A stretch of DNA of 64,000 nt. Source: Bradyrhizobium sp. RP6 (GTDB lineage Bacteria; Pseudomonadota; Alphaproteobacteria; Rhizobiales; Xanthobacteraceae). Position numbers and translations under genes: made by a program. The notes below the pieces were generated by a model, which made no database searches, was not told the DNA's origin, and saw only the letters and a list, made by a program, of their open reading frames with translations. The stretch is taken from contig NZ_RQIT01000023.1 in NCBI RefSeq assembly GCF_003837805.1, forward strand, positions 57,969 to 121,968. Direction: 5' to 3'. Shown here piece by piece: positions 1-8,392 of this stretch. Position 1 is the stretch's first letter, and each line of letters begins with the position of its first letter.

Positions 1-1
1 G

Positions 2-1090
2 CTGTTTGCGCCCGCCGTTGCCGGCGAAGTGTCCGACGAGGCGCGAAAACTGTCGCTCGGCGCCATGACCAATCTGATGTGCCGCGGCCGCAAGCGCGGA
101 CTTGCGGGCATCATCGCGACCCAGCGCCTGGCAAAACTCGCCAAGAACGTCGCAGCGGAAGCCTCCAACTTCCTGATGGGGCGGACCTTCCTCGACATCG
201 ACATGGCGCGTGCCGCCGATCTGCTCGGCATGGAGCGGCGGCAGGCCGAAGCCTTTCGCGACCTCGAGCGCGGACAGTTCATGGCGCTTGGTCCTGCACT
301 GTCGCGGCGCCCATCGCGTTTGAACATCGGGCCGACCTCGACCAGCCCGCGCAATTCGACGCCGCGGCTGATGCCGCTGCCGGAGGCGATGCTGGAGGAT
401 GCGCGCGCCGTGATCCTGGCGGCACCACCGCCCGATGCCAGCCGGCCGCAGCGCCGGCCTGCGCCGGATCTGCTGGAGCAGCTTCGTGCGGCGAAGGCGG
501 CCGCCACACCGGAGATCCGGCCCGAGGTGGTCGAGGTGCCGGTCAGCGCAGAAGAGCTCGCCGCGCGGCGCGAACGCGTCGCCCGCACCTTGCGCGCCGT
601 GCTGGCCGAGCCCGATGCCGGCTTCCGTGCCATCGGCGTGCTCTATCAGGAGTTCGTCGTCCGCTGTCGCATCGAGGGGCTCGGCGCGGCGGTGCCGGAC
701 CTCAACGAATTCCGCCGCATGCTGACGCATGCGCGCGCCGGGCTCGGGACTGATCTCACTGAAGACGACGCCTGGCAAGACGTCGCGCTGCGCGCCTCGA
801 TCCTGCCCGACGACATGCAGGGCGTGTTCATGATGATCGCGCGCGCGGCGAAGGAAGGCTGGCCGTGTCCCGGCGATGCTGCGATCGCCCGCGCCTACGG
901 CTCGCATTCGCTGCGCCGCGCACAGCGGCTGCTCGGCTACATGGAGGAGCAGGGCCTGATCGTCTGCCAGCTCGACGGCGGCGGACGACGGATCGTGACG
1001 CTGGTGGAGCTCGCCTGGGCGACGGCGCCGGGCGATCCCCACGCCGACGACTTGCCGGTGGAACAGTTCCCGAGCGCGGCTTCGCTCTGA
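2..1090 (+). CDS. ATP-binding protein, HerA/FtsK-like, 3' part only
   Basis: The reading frame is open from base 2, so the gene begins before the window; about 362 codons are visible. The first 100 residues look like the end of an HerA/FtsK/VirB4-type ATPase core: an ATQR motif in a hydrophobic strand (GIIATQRL), typical of the segment after Walker B, then a helix ending in a LERGQF stretch. An alanine/proline-rich linker and a C-terminal helical domain of about 180 residues follow. Walker A and B are not in the window, so the ATPase call rests on the ATQR segment. The stop is 10 bp from the stop of the convergent nickel permease gene, with no obvious terminator between them. The role could be DNA translocation or end processing; the substrate is unknown. 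Confidence 0.6.
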   Translation: MFAPAVAGEVSDEARKLSLGAMTNLMCRGRKRGLAGIIATQRLAKLAKNVAAEASNFLMGRTFLDIDMARAADLLGMERRQAEAFRDLERGQFMALGPALSRRPSRLNIGPTSTSPRNSTPRLMPLPEAMLEDARAVILAAPPPDASRPQRRPAPDLLEQLRAAKAAATPEIRPEVVEVPVSAEELAARRERVARTLRAVLAEPDAGFRAIGVLYQEFVVRCRIEGLGAAVPDLNEFRRMLTHARAGLGTDLTEDDAWQDVALRASILPDDMQGVFMMIARAAKEGWPCPGDAAIARAYGSHSLRRAQRLLGYMEEQGLIVCQLDGGGRRIVTLVELAWATAPGDPHADDLPVEQFPSAASL

Positions 1091-1100
1091 ACAGGTGGAA

Positions 1101-2192
1101 TCAGGGACGTCTCATCACGACGGCCTCAGTCGCATCGAAGCCCTCCACCGCGTCCGGCGAACTGTGCCCGTCATCCGAGAACATGCGGCGATAGAGCACG
1201 ACCGAGGCGAGCCATGCGATCGCGAACAGCGCGATCACGACGAAGCCGACATTCGCGAGCGACTCGTTCAGGCCGTCGACCAGCGTCCACATGCCGCCGG
1301 AGAGGCCGAGCCGATCGCTGATCAGGCCGAGCGCTTCGACGCCGCCGATGAACAGCGCGACCGCGACGGAGGCGCCGGTGATCGTGAGATTGTACCAGAG
1401 CTTGCGCAGGGGATCGACGAAGGCCCAGCGATAGGCGCTCACCATCAGGACCGAATCGGCGGTGTCGACCAGCGCCATGCCGGCGGCGAACAGCGCCGGG
1501 AAGACCAGGACATCGGCGAGCGAGGCGCCGCGCGCAGCTTCGCTGGCGGAGATGCTGAGCAGGCTGATCTCGGTCGCGGTGTCGAAGCCGAGGCCGAACA
1601 GAAATCCGAGCGGATACATATGCCACGGCTTCGTCACCAGGCGGAACAGCGGCCCGAGCACCCGCGCCAGGACGCCGCGACGGGCGAGGAGCGCATCGAG
1701 GCCTGCGGCATCGTGAACGCCCTGCTCTCGCGCCATGCGAAACGTCCGCCACAGGCCGGCGAAGATGGCGAGATTGATGGCCGCGATCACCAGCAGGAAC
1801 AGCGCCGACACTGACGTGCCGATCAGACCGCCGATCTCCTTGAGCAGGCTGTCACCGCCGAGACTCACGACGCCCAGCGCCAGCAGCATGGTCGCGACCA
1901 CGACCACGGTGGAATGGCCGAGTGCAAAATAGAGGCCGACGCTGCGCGGCGTGCCGCCGGCCTGCATCAGCTTGCGCACGACATTGTCGATGGCCGCGAT
2001 GTGATCGGCATCGACGGCGTGGCGGAGGCCAAACACCCAGGCCAGCAGCGCGGTTGCCGTCACCGTAGGACGGTCGCCGAACGCCGCGAAGGCCCAGGCC
2101 CATGCGGCGATATTGGCGGCGACGAGCCCGCCGAACAGCAACACCACGCCGGGCTCGACCGCCCGCAAAGACCATCTCGTCACGACAACCAT
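1101..2192 (-). CDS. Nickel/cobalt permease, NiCoT (HoxN/NixA) family
   Basis: A 363-residue inner-membrane secondary transporter for Ni2+ (possibly Co2+). The family signatures are all visible: RHAVDADHI in the second membrane segment (H-x4-DH metal site), GHSTVV, LGFDTATEI and GMALVDTAD. Seven to eight hydrophobic segments fit the NiCoT fold. I chose the ATG at 2192 rather than an upstream in-frame ATG at 2330. The longer start would run through a NikR-type operator (2223-2250) and into a REP palindrome, and the extra residues are hydrophilic and not family-like. A weak purine-rich stretch (GGACGG) precedes 2192. Nickel supply for hydrogenase or urease is the usual role. No such enzymes are in the window, so the operator is the best functional clue. 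Confidence 0.9.
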   Translation of the reverse strand: MVVVTRWSLRAVEPGVVLLFGGLVAANIAAWAWAFAAFGDRPTVTATALLAWVFGLRHAVDADHIAAIDNVVRKLMQAGGTPRSVGLYFALGHSTVVVVATMLLALGVVSLGGDSLLKEIGGLIGTSVSALFLLVIAAINLAIFAGLWRTFRMAREQGVHDAAGLDALLARRGVLARVLGPLFRLVTKPWHMYPLGFLFGLGFDTATEISLLSISASEAARGASLADVLVFPALFAAGMALVDTADSVLMVSAYRWAFVDPLRKLWYNLTITGASVAVALFIGGVEALGLISDRLGLSGGMWTLVDGLNESLANVGFVVIALFAIAWLASVVLYRRMFSDDGHSSPDAVEGFDATEAVVMRRP

Positions 2193-2222
2193 TCCGTCCG
2201 CTGCACACCCCGTCGCCCACCC

Positions 2223-2250
2223 GTATGATATTTTCACAGGATACTCATAC
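2223..2250. promoter_or_regulatory. NikR operator, perfect GTATGA-N16-TCATAC
   Basis: GTATGA (2223-2228) and TCATAC (2245-2250) form an exact inverted repeat with a 16-bp spacer. This is the spacing and sequence of the Escherichia coli nik operator bound by nickel-loaded NikR. It lies 30 bp before the chosen start of the nickel permease, where a repressor would block transcription. The half-sites and spacing are seen directly; binding by NikR is inferred. Confidence 0.85.
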
Positions 2251-2303
2251 TGACTAGCCCCGTTGGCAGCCAGCTGATCGCATATGCGAATTTGCAGGTA
2301 GGT

Positions 2304-2387
2304 CGTCATGACCGGGCCTGTCCCGGGCATCTACGTTCTCCGTGGCGAGGCAAGCCGTGGATGGCCGGAGCAAGCTCGGCCATGACG
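2304..2387. repeat. REP-like long palindromic element
   Basis: The outer arms CGTCATG (2304-2310) and CATGACG (2381-2387) enclose two inner hairpins: one around GGGCCTGTCCCGGG, and one at 2361-2383 (ATGGCCGGAGC / GCTCGGCCAT with one bulged G). The layout matches a dispersed palindrome I remember as common between genes in Bradyrhizobium and relatives. It sits between the nickel permease control region and the end of livF and could act as the livF transcript 3' stabiliser or terminator. The half unit at 63938-63966 is of the same kind. Confidence 0.65.
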
Positions 2388-2401
2388 GTGGATAGATCGA
2401 G

Positions 2402-3142
2402 CTACGCCGCCTCGGAACCGCCCAGATAGGCGTCGCGGATGCGCGGATCGTCCTTCAGCGCCCGCGCCGGGCCTGACAGCACGATCCTGCCGGTCTGAAG
2501 CACATAGGCTTCGTGCGCGATCTCGAGCGCGAGGCTGGCGTTCTGCTCGACCATGAACACCGAGACGCCCACCTGGTTGATGCTGCGGATCAGCTCCAGC
2601 ACGCGATCGACGTAGAGCGGGGACAGGCCCATGGTCGGCTCGTCCATCACGATCATGCGCGGCCGGCTCATCAACGCACGCGCCATCGCCACCATCTGCT
2701 GCTCGCCGCCGGACAAGGAGCCGGCGCGCTGCGACAGCCGCTGGCCGAGCTTGGGGAACAGCGTCAGCATCCTGTCGAGGTCCTGCGCCACCGCCTCACG
2801 GTCGTTGCGCACGAAGGCGCCCATCAGGATGTTCTCGCGCACGCTCATGTCCGCGAACAGCCGCCGCGCCTCCGGCACCGAGGCGATGCCGCGGCGGACG
2901 ATCTGCGGCGTGGAGAGGCCGATCAGTGAGGCGCCGTCGAACGTCACCTCGCCCGAGCGCGGCTTGACCAGACCCAGAATGATCTTCATCGTCGTCGACT
3001 TGCCGCTGGCATTGCCGCCGAGCAGGCACACGATGTGGCCTCGTGAGACCGTGATCGACAGGTCGAAATGCACCTGGGCCTGGCCGTAGAAGGTGTTGAC
3101 GTTGGACAGGGTCAGCAGCGGTTCGGGAGAAGTGTTGATCAT
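2402..3142 (-). CDS. livF: Branched-chain amino-acid ABC transporter ATPase LivF
   Basis: A 246-residue ATPase of the LivF subfamily. Walker A is GGNASGKST (residues about 38-46), slightly unusual for LivF, which commonly reads GxNGAGKTT but still satisfies GxxxxGKS/T. The ABC signature is LSGGEQQ and Walker B is MIVMDEPTMGLSP. It energises import of branched-chain amino acids or related amides with LivG and the LivHM permease. Its ATG overlaps the livG stop by 4 nt (ATGA), so the two are translationally coupled. It is the last gene of a four-gene minus-strand operon, with a palindromic element just after its stop. Confidence 0.93.
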   Translation of the reverse strand: MINTSPEPLLTLSNVNTFYGQAQVHFDLSITVSRGHIVCLLGGNASGKSTTMKIILGLVKPRSGEVTFDGASLIGLSTPQIVRRGIASVPEARRLFADMSVRENILMGAFVRNDREAVAQDLDRMLTLFPKLGQRLSQRAGSLSGGEQQMVAMARALMSRPRMIVMDEPTMGLSPLYVDRVLELIRSINQVGVSVFMVEQNASLALEIAHEAYVLQTGRIVLSGPARALKDDPRIRDAYLGGSEAA

Positions 3143-3987
3143 GCCGCGCTCTCCTGCTCCGTCGTGCCCGACAAGCCGTGACCGAGATAGGCCTCGATCA
3201 CCTTGGGATCGGTCCGCACCTCTTCGCCCGGCCCCTCCGCGATCTTCCTGCCCTCGTCCATGACGATGACGCGATCCGACAGGCGCATCACCATCTCCAG
3301 CTTGTGCTCGATCAGGAGGATGGTCAGCCCTTCGGCCTTGAGCTCGGCGACGAGCGCCTGCATCTCCGCGGTCTCGGTCGGGTTCATGCCGGCGGTGGGC
3401 TCGTCCAGCAGCAACAGGCGCGGCTTCAAGGCGAGCGCACGCGCGATTTCGACACGGCGGCGGTTGGCGTAGGACAGACTATAGGCGGGCTGGTCGATCC
3501 GCGGCAGCAGCCGCTCGCCGAAGCGGGCGAGAATGGCCTTGACCTCCTCGCGCAAGCGCTCCTCCTCGGCCCTGACGCCGGCGGGTCGCAGCAGCGCAAG
3601 GCCCAACTCCAGCAGCGGGCCGATCACCGCCATCGCCGGCTTCACCGCACGCAGACGCGTGTGCGCGCCGATCAGGACGTTGTCCATGACGCTGAGATTG
3701 CCGAAGACGCGGCCGAGCTGGAAGGTGCGGGCGATGCCTTCCGCCGCGAGCCGCTCCGGCGAGAGACCAGTGATGTCCTGGCCTTCGAAGCGGACGGCGC
3801 CGTCATCGGGCCGATCAAGCCCGGTGACGAGATTGAACAGCGTCGTTTTGCCGGCGCCGTTCGGGCCGATGATGCTGATGAGCTCGCCCTTGCCGAGGTC
3901 GAGATCGATCGCATCGACCGCAGTGAGGCCGCCGAAGCGGCGCGTCAGGCCGCGCAGGGACAACATGGGCGCGTGCTGATCCGCCAT
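3139..3987 (-). CDS. livG: Branched-chain amino-acid ABC transporter ATPase LivG
   Basis: A 282-residue ATPase with Walker A GPNGAGKTT (residues about 41-49), a degenerate signature LSYANRRR as is usual for LivG, and Walker B LLLLDEPTAGMNP. The MNP after Walker B and the long insert before the signature are LivG hallmarks. It pairs with LivF as the heterodimeric motor. Its start codon shares one base with the stop of the upstream fused permease (TGATG arrangement) and its end overlaps livF by 4 nt. Confidence 0.93.
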   Translation of the reverse strand: MADQHAPMLSLRGLTRRFGGLTAVDAIDLDLGKGELISIIGPNGAGKTTLFNLVTGLDRPDDGAVRFEGQDITGLSPERLAAEGIARTFQLGRVFGNLSVMDNVLIGAHTRLRAVKPAMAVIGPLLELGLALLRPAGVRAEEERLREEVKAILARFGERLLPRIDQPAYSLSYANRRRVEIARALALKPRLLLLDEPTAGMNPTETAEMQALVAELKAEGLTILLIEHKLEMVMRLSDRVIVMDEGRKIAEGPGEEVRTDPKVIEAYLGHGLSGTTEQESAA

Positions 3988-5810
3988 CAGATCGTCCCCA
4001 ACAGGCCCTGCGGCCTGAACCGCACGAGCAGCAGCAGAACGATGCCATAGATCAGGATGCGGTACTCGGCCGCGATGCGGAAAAGTTCGGGCAGGCCGAC
4101 CAACGCGACCGAGCCGGCGATCGCGCCGACGACGTTGCCGAGGCCGCCGAGGATGACGACCGTCAGCGCCAGGATGGACTGCTGCGTGTTGAAGGTCTCG
4201 TGGTTGATATAGGAATAGAGATGCGCGGCGATCCCGCCGCTGATTCCGGCGGCGAACCCGCCGAAGATGAAGGCCAGCGACTTGTAGCGGTTCAGGCTGA
4301 GGCCATAGGCGCGTGCGGCGATGTCATCGTCGCGGATGGCCCGAAAGCTGCGGCCGAGATGCGAGGATAGCAGGCGGCCCTGCAGCAGCGCGAGCACGAC
4401 CATGACCGCGAGGCTGAACCAATAGACCGAGGACGGGCTGATCAGGTCATAGCCGAACAGCGACAGCGGCGGGATGCCTGAGATGCCGATCGGCCCGCGG
4501 GTGACGCTTTCCCAATTCAGGATCACCAGCGAGACGATTTCGCCGATCGCGAGCGTCGCGATCGACACGTAGTGGCCGCGCAGACGAAACGACGGCGAGA
4601 TCAGGAGCGTACCGAGTGCGGCGCTCATCAGGCCACCGCCGATGACGGCAAGTCCGGTGGGAACGGCCAGCGTCAGCGACAGCAATGCGGAGGTGTAGGC
4701 GCCGATCGCGAGCAGCGCGGCATGACCGAGCGAGACCTGCCCCATCGTGCCCGCAACCAGCGTCAGGCTGAGTGCGAGCATGCCGAGCAGCCAGGCGTTG
4801 ATCAGGGTCTGGAGCACGTAGAAGGACACTGGAAACAGCGGCAGGAGCGCAAAGCCGGCAACGGCGACCAGCAGCACCAAGCGCGGAATATGCACCGGGC
4901 GGCTCGGCGCGACGAACGTGCCAGTGAGCGGCTCCGGCGGGGCCTGCCGTGCGCTGACGAACAGACCGTTCGGCCGCAGCACGAGCACGACGACGAGCAG
5001 CAGGAAAGCGAACAGATTGCGGTAGCTGGTGCCGAGTATGGCGACGCCGTAGCTCTCCACCAATCCGAGCAGCAGGCTGCCGATCACCGCGCCGGGCACG
5101 TTGCCGGCGCCGCCGACCACTTCCGCGACGACGCCTTTGAGCGTCGCCTGCAGGCTCATCGCGGTGTCGATCTGGTTGTAGTACATGCCGACCAGCATGC
5201 CGGAGACGCCGCCGAGCGCAGCCGCAATGCCGAACACGGCCTGATTGACGCGGTTGACGTCGACGCCCATCTGCATGGCGGCGTCGCGATCCTGCGCGGT
5301 GGCGCGCACCGCCCAGCCGAGCTTGGTGTAGCGCAGGAACACGAACAGCAGCAGCGCGCTGGTGAGCCCGACGCCGGCGATCAGGAGATCAAGTGGTCCG
5401 ATGGTGCCGCCACCGAGCTGAAAGCGAACGTCAGGCAGCTGGCTCGGCAGCGCGCGCGGATTGGGCGAGAAGGTCAGCATCACCAGCTGGTCGAGCACGA
5501 AGCTGATGCCGATGGTCGCGAGCAGCGGCGCGATGCGCACCGAGTTCTGAAGCGGACGCAGGCCGAACCGCTCGATGATCAAGCCGACCACCGCGGCGGC
5601 CGCCGCCACCACGATGATGGTCAGCGGCAGCGGCGTGTGCAACCGCACCACGGCGACCCAGCCGATATAGGCGCCGACCAGATAAATCGATCCTTGCGCG
5701 AAGTTGATCAGCCGGCTGACGCCGAAGATCAGCGCGAGCCCGACCGCAACGAGGGCGTAGACATTGCCGACGATCAGCCCGTTGATCGTGTAGTCGAGCC
5801 AGGAAGACAA
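3987..5810 (-). CDS. Fused LivH-LivM permease
   Basis: A 607-residue inner-membrane protein in which both permease halves are joined. Residues 1-290 form the LivH half (start DYTINGLIVGNVYALVAVG, then INFAQGS) and residues about 300-607 form the LivM half (LVAGTMGQVSLGHAALLAIG, GLGNVVGA). About 16-18 hydrophobic segments are visible in total. Most bacteria encode LivH and LivM separately; fusions occur in rhizobial HAAT systems. The protein forms the channel for the substrate delivered by the binding protein at 5951-7108. It ends in LVRFRPQGLLG, the usual LivM tail. Confidence 0.92.
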   Translation of the reverse strand: MSSWLDYTINGLIVGNVYALVAVGLALIFGVSRLINFAQGSIYLVGAYIGWVAVVRLHTPLPLTIIVVAAAAAVVGLIIERFGLRPLQNSVRIAPLLATIGISFVLDQLVMLTFSPNPRALPSQLPDVRFQLGGGTIGPLDLLIAGVGLTSALLLFVFLRYTKLGWAVRATAQDRDAAMQMGVDVNRVNQAVFGIAAALGGVSGMLVGMYYNQIDTAMSLQATLKGVVAEVVGGAGNVPGAVIGSLLLGLVESYGVAILGTSYRNLFAFLLLVVVLVLRPNGLFVSARQAPPEPLTGTFVAPSRPVHIPRLVLLVAVAGFALLPLFPVSFYVLQTLINAWLLGMLALSLTLVAGTMGQVSLGHAALLAIGAYTSALLSLTLAVPTGLAVIGGGLMSAALGTLLISPSFRLRGHYVSIATLAIGEIVSLVILNWESVTRGPIGISGIPPLSLFGYDLISPSSVYWFSLAVMVVLALLQGRLLSSHLGRSFRAIRDDDIAARAYGLSLNRYKSLAFIFGGFAAGISGGIAAHLYSYINHETFNTQQSILALTVVILGGLGNVVGAIAGSVALVGLPELFRIAAEYRILIYGIVLLLLVRFRPQGLLGTI

Positions 5811-5887
5811 GCGATGATCCCCGCGAAAAGAGAAGCACGGCCGGAGCGATAAAGCGCGATGCGTTCATCGCGCCTTGGTTTGTTTGC

Positions 5888-5932
5888 GCATGATCTTTTC
5901 GGAAAACCGCTTCGCACTTTTCCGGATCATGC
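5888..5932. repeat. Dispersed palindromic repeat with GCATGATC ends
   Basis: GCATGATC (5888-5895) and GATCATGC (5925-5932) bracket an inner TTTTCGGAAAA...TTTTCCG segment. The whole 45 bp can fold as an imperfect hairpin between the binding-protein and permease genes of the liv operon. I recall this sequence as a frequent intergenic repeat in Bradyrhizobiaceae. Lying inside an operon, it may tune the relative amounts of binding protein and permease mRNA. Confidence 0.6.
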
Positions 5933-5950
5933 TTTGGTCCGGCCATCAGA

Positions 5951-7108
5951 TCAGGTCGGCTTGCCGTCCCAGAGCGCGAACTGACCCTTGCGCACCACGA
6001 GCTCGGCGTTCATGGCGCCCTTGACGCGGCGGCTCTCGACGTCGAACGTCGCCTGGCCGTAGATGACGCTGGAGACGTCCTTCACCTTGGCGAAGGCGTC
6101 GCGGATGGCCCGGCGGTCGGTGCCGCCGATCTTCAGCACGGCAGCGGCCATGTTCATCGCATCATAGGAGTAAGCGTTGAAGGCATCGGGCTCCTGTCCG
6201 TTGTACTTGGCCTTGAAGCCCGCGATGAACTTCTTCACCTCTGGCCGCGGATCTTCCGGGAAATAACGCGTACCGAGATGGACGTCCTCGACCGCTTCGC
6301 CGCCGAGCTCCAGGAATTTCGGCGAGTACACCGAACTTGCCGCGCAGATCGTCTGCTTCAGGCCGACCTGGCGTGCCTGGCGGGCGATCAGCGCACCGTC
6401 GGAATAGTAGGAGATCAGGATCAGCCCGTCCGGGCTGGCGTCGCGCACGCGCACCAGGGTGGAGCGGAAGTCGCGTTCTTCCGCGATGTAGCCCTCGGTG
6501 ACCGCGACCTCGGCGCCGTATTCCTTGGCCGCCTTGACGAAATGGTCGCGGCTGGTGCGGCCCCAATCGGTGTTGAGGTGCAGCACCGCGAGCTTCTTCA
6601 GACCAAGGCGCTTGACGGCATAGGACGCCAGCAGCGGCTGCTCGTCGGCCTGGCTGACGGAGGTGCTCCACATGAAGTCGCCGCCCTTGGTGAAATCGGG
6701 GTGCGAGTTGGTGAAGCCGAATTGCACGAGGCCGCCGCGCTGATAGATCGGCGAGGCCGCCATCGAGGCGGGACTCGAGAAATCGCCGAGCTCCATGACG
6801 ATGCGGGGATCGGAGACGAATTTCTGGGCGATCGCCACCGACTGGCGCGGATCGCTCTGGCTGTCCTCGAACTGGTAGGCGAGCTTTCGCCCGTTGATGC
6901 CGCCGGCGGCGTGAATCTCGTCGAGCGCGAGATCAAAGCCCTGCTTCCATTGGGCGCCATATTGCGCGTTTGGCCCGGTCAAGGGACCGCTGACGCCGAG
7001 CAGGATCGGTTCGGCCGATTGCGCAAGGGCGGCGCGCGAAAACGCCGCTCCCGCCATCATGGTGGCGAGTGAGCCCCTGACCAGGGTACGACGATCGATG
7101 TTGCTCAT
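5951..7108 (-). CDS. Branched-chain amino-acid ABC transporter substrate-binding protein
   Basis: A 385-residue periplasmic binding protein of the LivJ/Peripla_BP_6 family. The N-terminus carries a twin-arginine-like signal (DRRTLVRG followed by a hydrophobic segment and AALA-QS), so export may be by Tat or Sec. The mature start LLGVSGPLTGPNAQYG and the DSQSDPRQSV strand are typical of the amide/urea-binding branch. The ATG at 7108 is preceded by GGAG at 6 nt spacing; an in-frame ATG at 7120 lies in the ribosome-binding region and is less likely. It is the first gene of the liv operon and delivers substrate to the LivHM fusion. Confidence 0.9.
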   Translation of the reverse strand: MSNIDRRTLVRGSLATMMAGAAFSRAALAQSAEPILLGVSGPLTGPNAQYGAQWKQGFDLALDEIHAAGGINGRKLAYQFEDSQSDPRQSVAIAQKFVSDPRIVMELGDFSSPASMAASPIYQRGGLVQFGFTNSHPDFTKGGDFMWSTSVSQADEQPLLASYAVKRLGLKKLAVLHLNTDWGRTSRDHFVKAAKEYGAEVAVTEGYIAEERDFRSTLVRVRDASPDGLILISYYSDGALIARQARQVGLKQTICAASSVYSPKFLELGGEAVEDVHLGTRYFPEDPRPEVKKFIAGFKAKYNGQEPDAFNAYSYDAMNMAAAVLKIGGTDRRAIRDAFAKVKDVSSVIYGQATFDVESRRVKGAMNAELVVRKGQFALWDGKPT

Positions 7109-7168
7109 GCACGGCTCCATCCATTCAATGTTGAAGACAGCAGCAATTCTTGTGCCGGTGAGGATTAC

Positions 7169-7744
7169 CTATTTCGAGGGCTCGCCGAGCGACAGCATCA
7201 GCCGGTTCGCCCAGTTGAAGAACGAGGCGCCATTGATGACGTCGACGATCTCGGCATCGTCGAGGCCGGCACGGCGCAGCTCCTCGATATTGCCGGGACC
7301 AAACGCGATCGGCGTCGCGGCCAGTGCCACGGACGCCTTGACCACCGCATTCCAGCGTTCGCCGAGATCGGCTTCGACACCCTCGTCGAGCAGGCGCTGC
7401 ACGTCGTCGCGGCGTTTGGAATAGGTGCTGGCAAACCGCGCATGAACGGAGGCGCAGTAGATGCAGCCATTGTAGCGCGAGGTGGCAGCCGCTGCGAGCT
7501 CGCGCTCCGCGCGCGGCAGGCCGTCCGCGGTATTGTAGAAGATGTCCTTGTCGGTCCTGGTGCGGGCTTCAAGGACTTCGGGATCGCGCACCAGGAGACG
7601 GAAATATTCCGACTTGGCACGGGCACGGTCGACCAGGCCCGCGTAATGCCGTTCGGTCAGCTCGGCCTCGGGCAGCGGATCGATCCACGAGACCCAGCCG
7701 AGCTCGTCCTGGGTGAAGACGACGGGCGGGTTGACGGTGCTCAT
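7169..7744 (-). CDS. Alkylhydroperoxidase (AhpD/CMD-fold) protein
   Basis: A 191-residue protein with the redox motif CIYCASVHARF (CxxC-x3-H), typical of AhpD/carboxymuconolactone-decarboxylase-fold peroxidases. The end (VIDVINGASFFNWANRLML) matches the peroxidase-related Avi_7170-type families that accompany luciferase-like monooxygenases. It probably reduces peroxides formed by the flavin-dependent oxygenase encoded upstream. Its ATG overlaps the stop of the neighbouring CMD gene by 4 nt (ATGA), so the two are made together. No signal peptide is visible, so it should be cytoplasmic. Confidence 0.82.
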   Translation of the reverse strand: MSTVNPPVVFTQDELGWVSWIDPLPEAELTERHYAGLVDRARAKSEYFRLLVRDPEVLEARTRTDKDIFYNTADGLPRAERELAAAATSRYNGCIYCASVHARFASTYSKRRDDVQRLLDEGVEADLGERWNAVVKASVALAATPIAFGPGNIEELRRAGLDDAEIVDVINGASFFNWANRLMLSLGEPSK

Positions 7745-8355
7745 GATGCGACCTCCTGCGCGCTTGCTGCTGCGAGCGTGCGCAAACCGCTGACGACGCG
7801 CACCTGGAACGACAGGAACGCAACGAGCTGAGAGAGCGTGACGATGCCGGTGGTCGACCAGCCGGCGGCCAGCAACGCCTTCATGTCCGCGGACGCGGCA
7901 TCGCGCGGCCGGAACACCAGAAGGTGTGCATGCTCGAGCGCCGCTGTGAGCCTCGCGCCGAGGTCGGGCTTGCGCTCCGCACTGACGCGATAGATCAGCC
8001 CTGCCTTGTTCTCGATCGACAACGGGCCGGCCGGAAAGGCGCCGTACGGGCCGGACGTCCTGCCGCGCTCGATCTCGGCCTTGATCGCCTCAAGCAAGGG
8101 GGCTCTGTTCGCGTTCGCGGCGAGCTTCTCGCGATAGAAGGCTGCAACGGCGGACTCGCCATGAAGCCCGGTCACGAAGGCGGCGACCGCCGCGCGCTCG
8201 GCAAGCGAAAACTCGCTGGCGTCGATCGGCTCGAACAGGGCGAGGTAGCTCTTCTGCGCGTTCTCGCGTGCCTGCAGGCGCCGCGCGCGGATGGCGTCGA
8301 GAGCCGATCCCGGCTCGATTCCGGCGAGCGTGTCGATGATATCTTGTGTACCCAT
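7741..8355 (-). CDS. CMD-domain protein, partner of the AhpD-like enzyme
   Basis: A 204-residue protein of the carboxymuconolactone-decarboxylase superfamily, Avi_7170-type. It has no CxxC: the helix that normally carries it reads WSTTGIVTLSQLVAFLSFQVRVVSG, so it is probably a non-redox partner in a hetero-oligomer with the coupled downstream protein. The gene order monooxygenase - CMD protein - AhpD-like protein is one I recognise from rhizobial and enterobacterial clusters. The gene lies 37 bp after the monooxygenase stop. Confidence is high for the family, low for the reaction. Confidence 0.75.
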   Translation of the reverse strand: MGTQDIIDTLAGIEPGSALDAIRARRLQARENAQKSYLALFEPIDASEFSLAERAAVAAFVTGLHGESAVAAFYREKLAANANRAPLLEAIKAEIERGRTSGPYGAFPAGPLSIENKAGLIYRVSAERKPDLGARLTAALEHAHLLVFRPRDAASADMKALLAAGWSTTGIVTLSQLVAFLSFQVRVVSGLRTLAAASAQEVAS

Positions 8356-8392
8356 CAGTCAGCCCCGTGCAACGCAATGATGTTCATCTCGT

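Noticed and set aside
2193..2330. N-terminal extension of the nickel permease to an ATG at 2330
   Set aside because: It would place the NikR operator and part of a REP palindrome inside the coding region and adds residues unlike the family.
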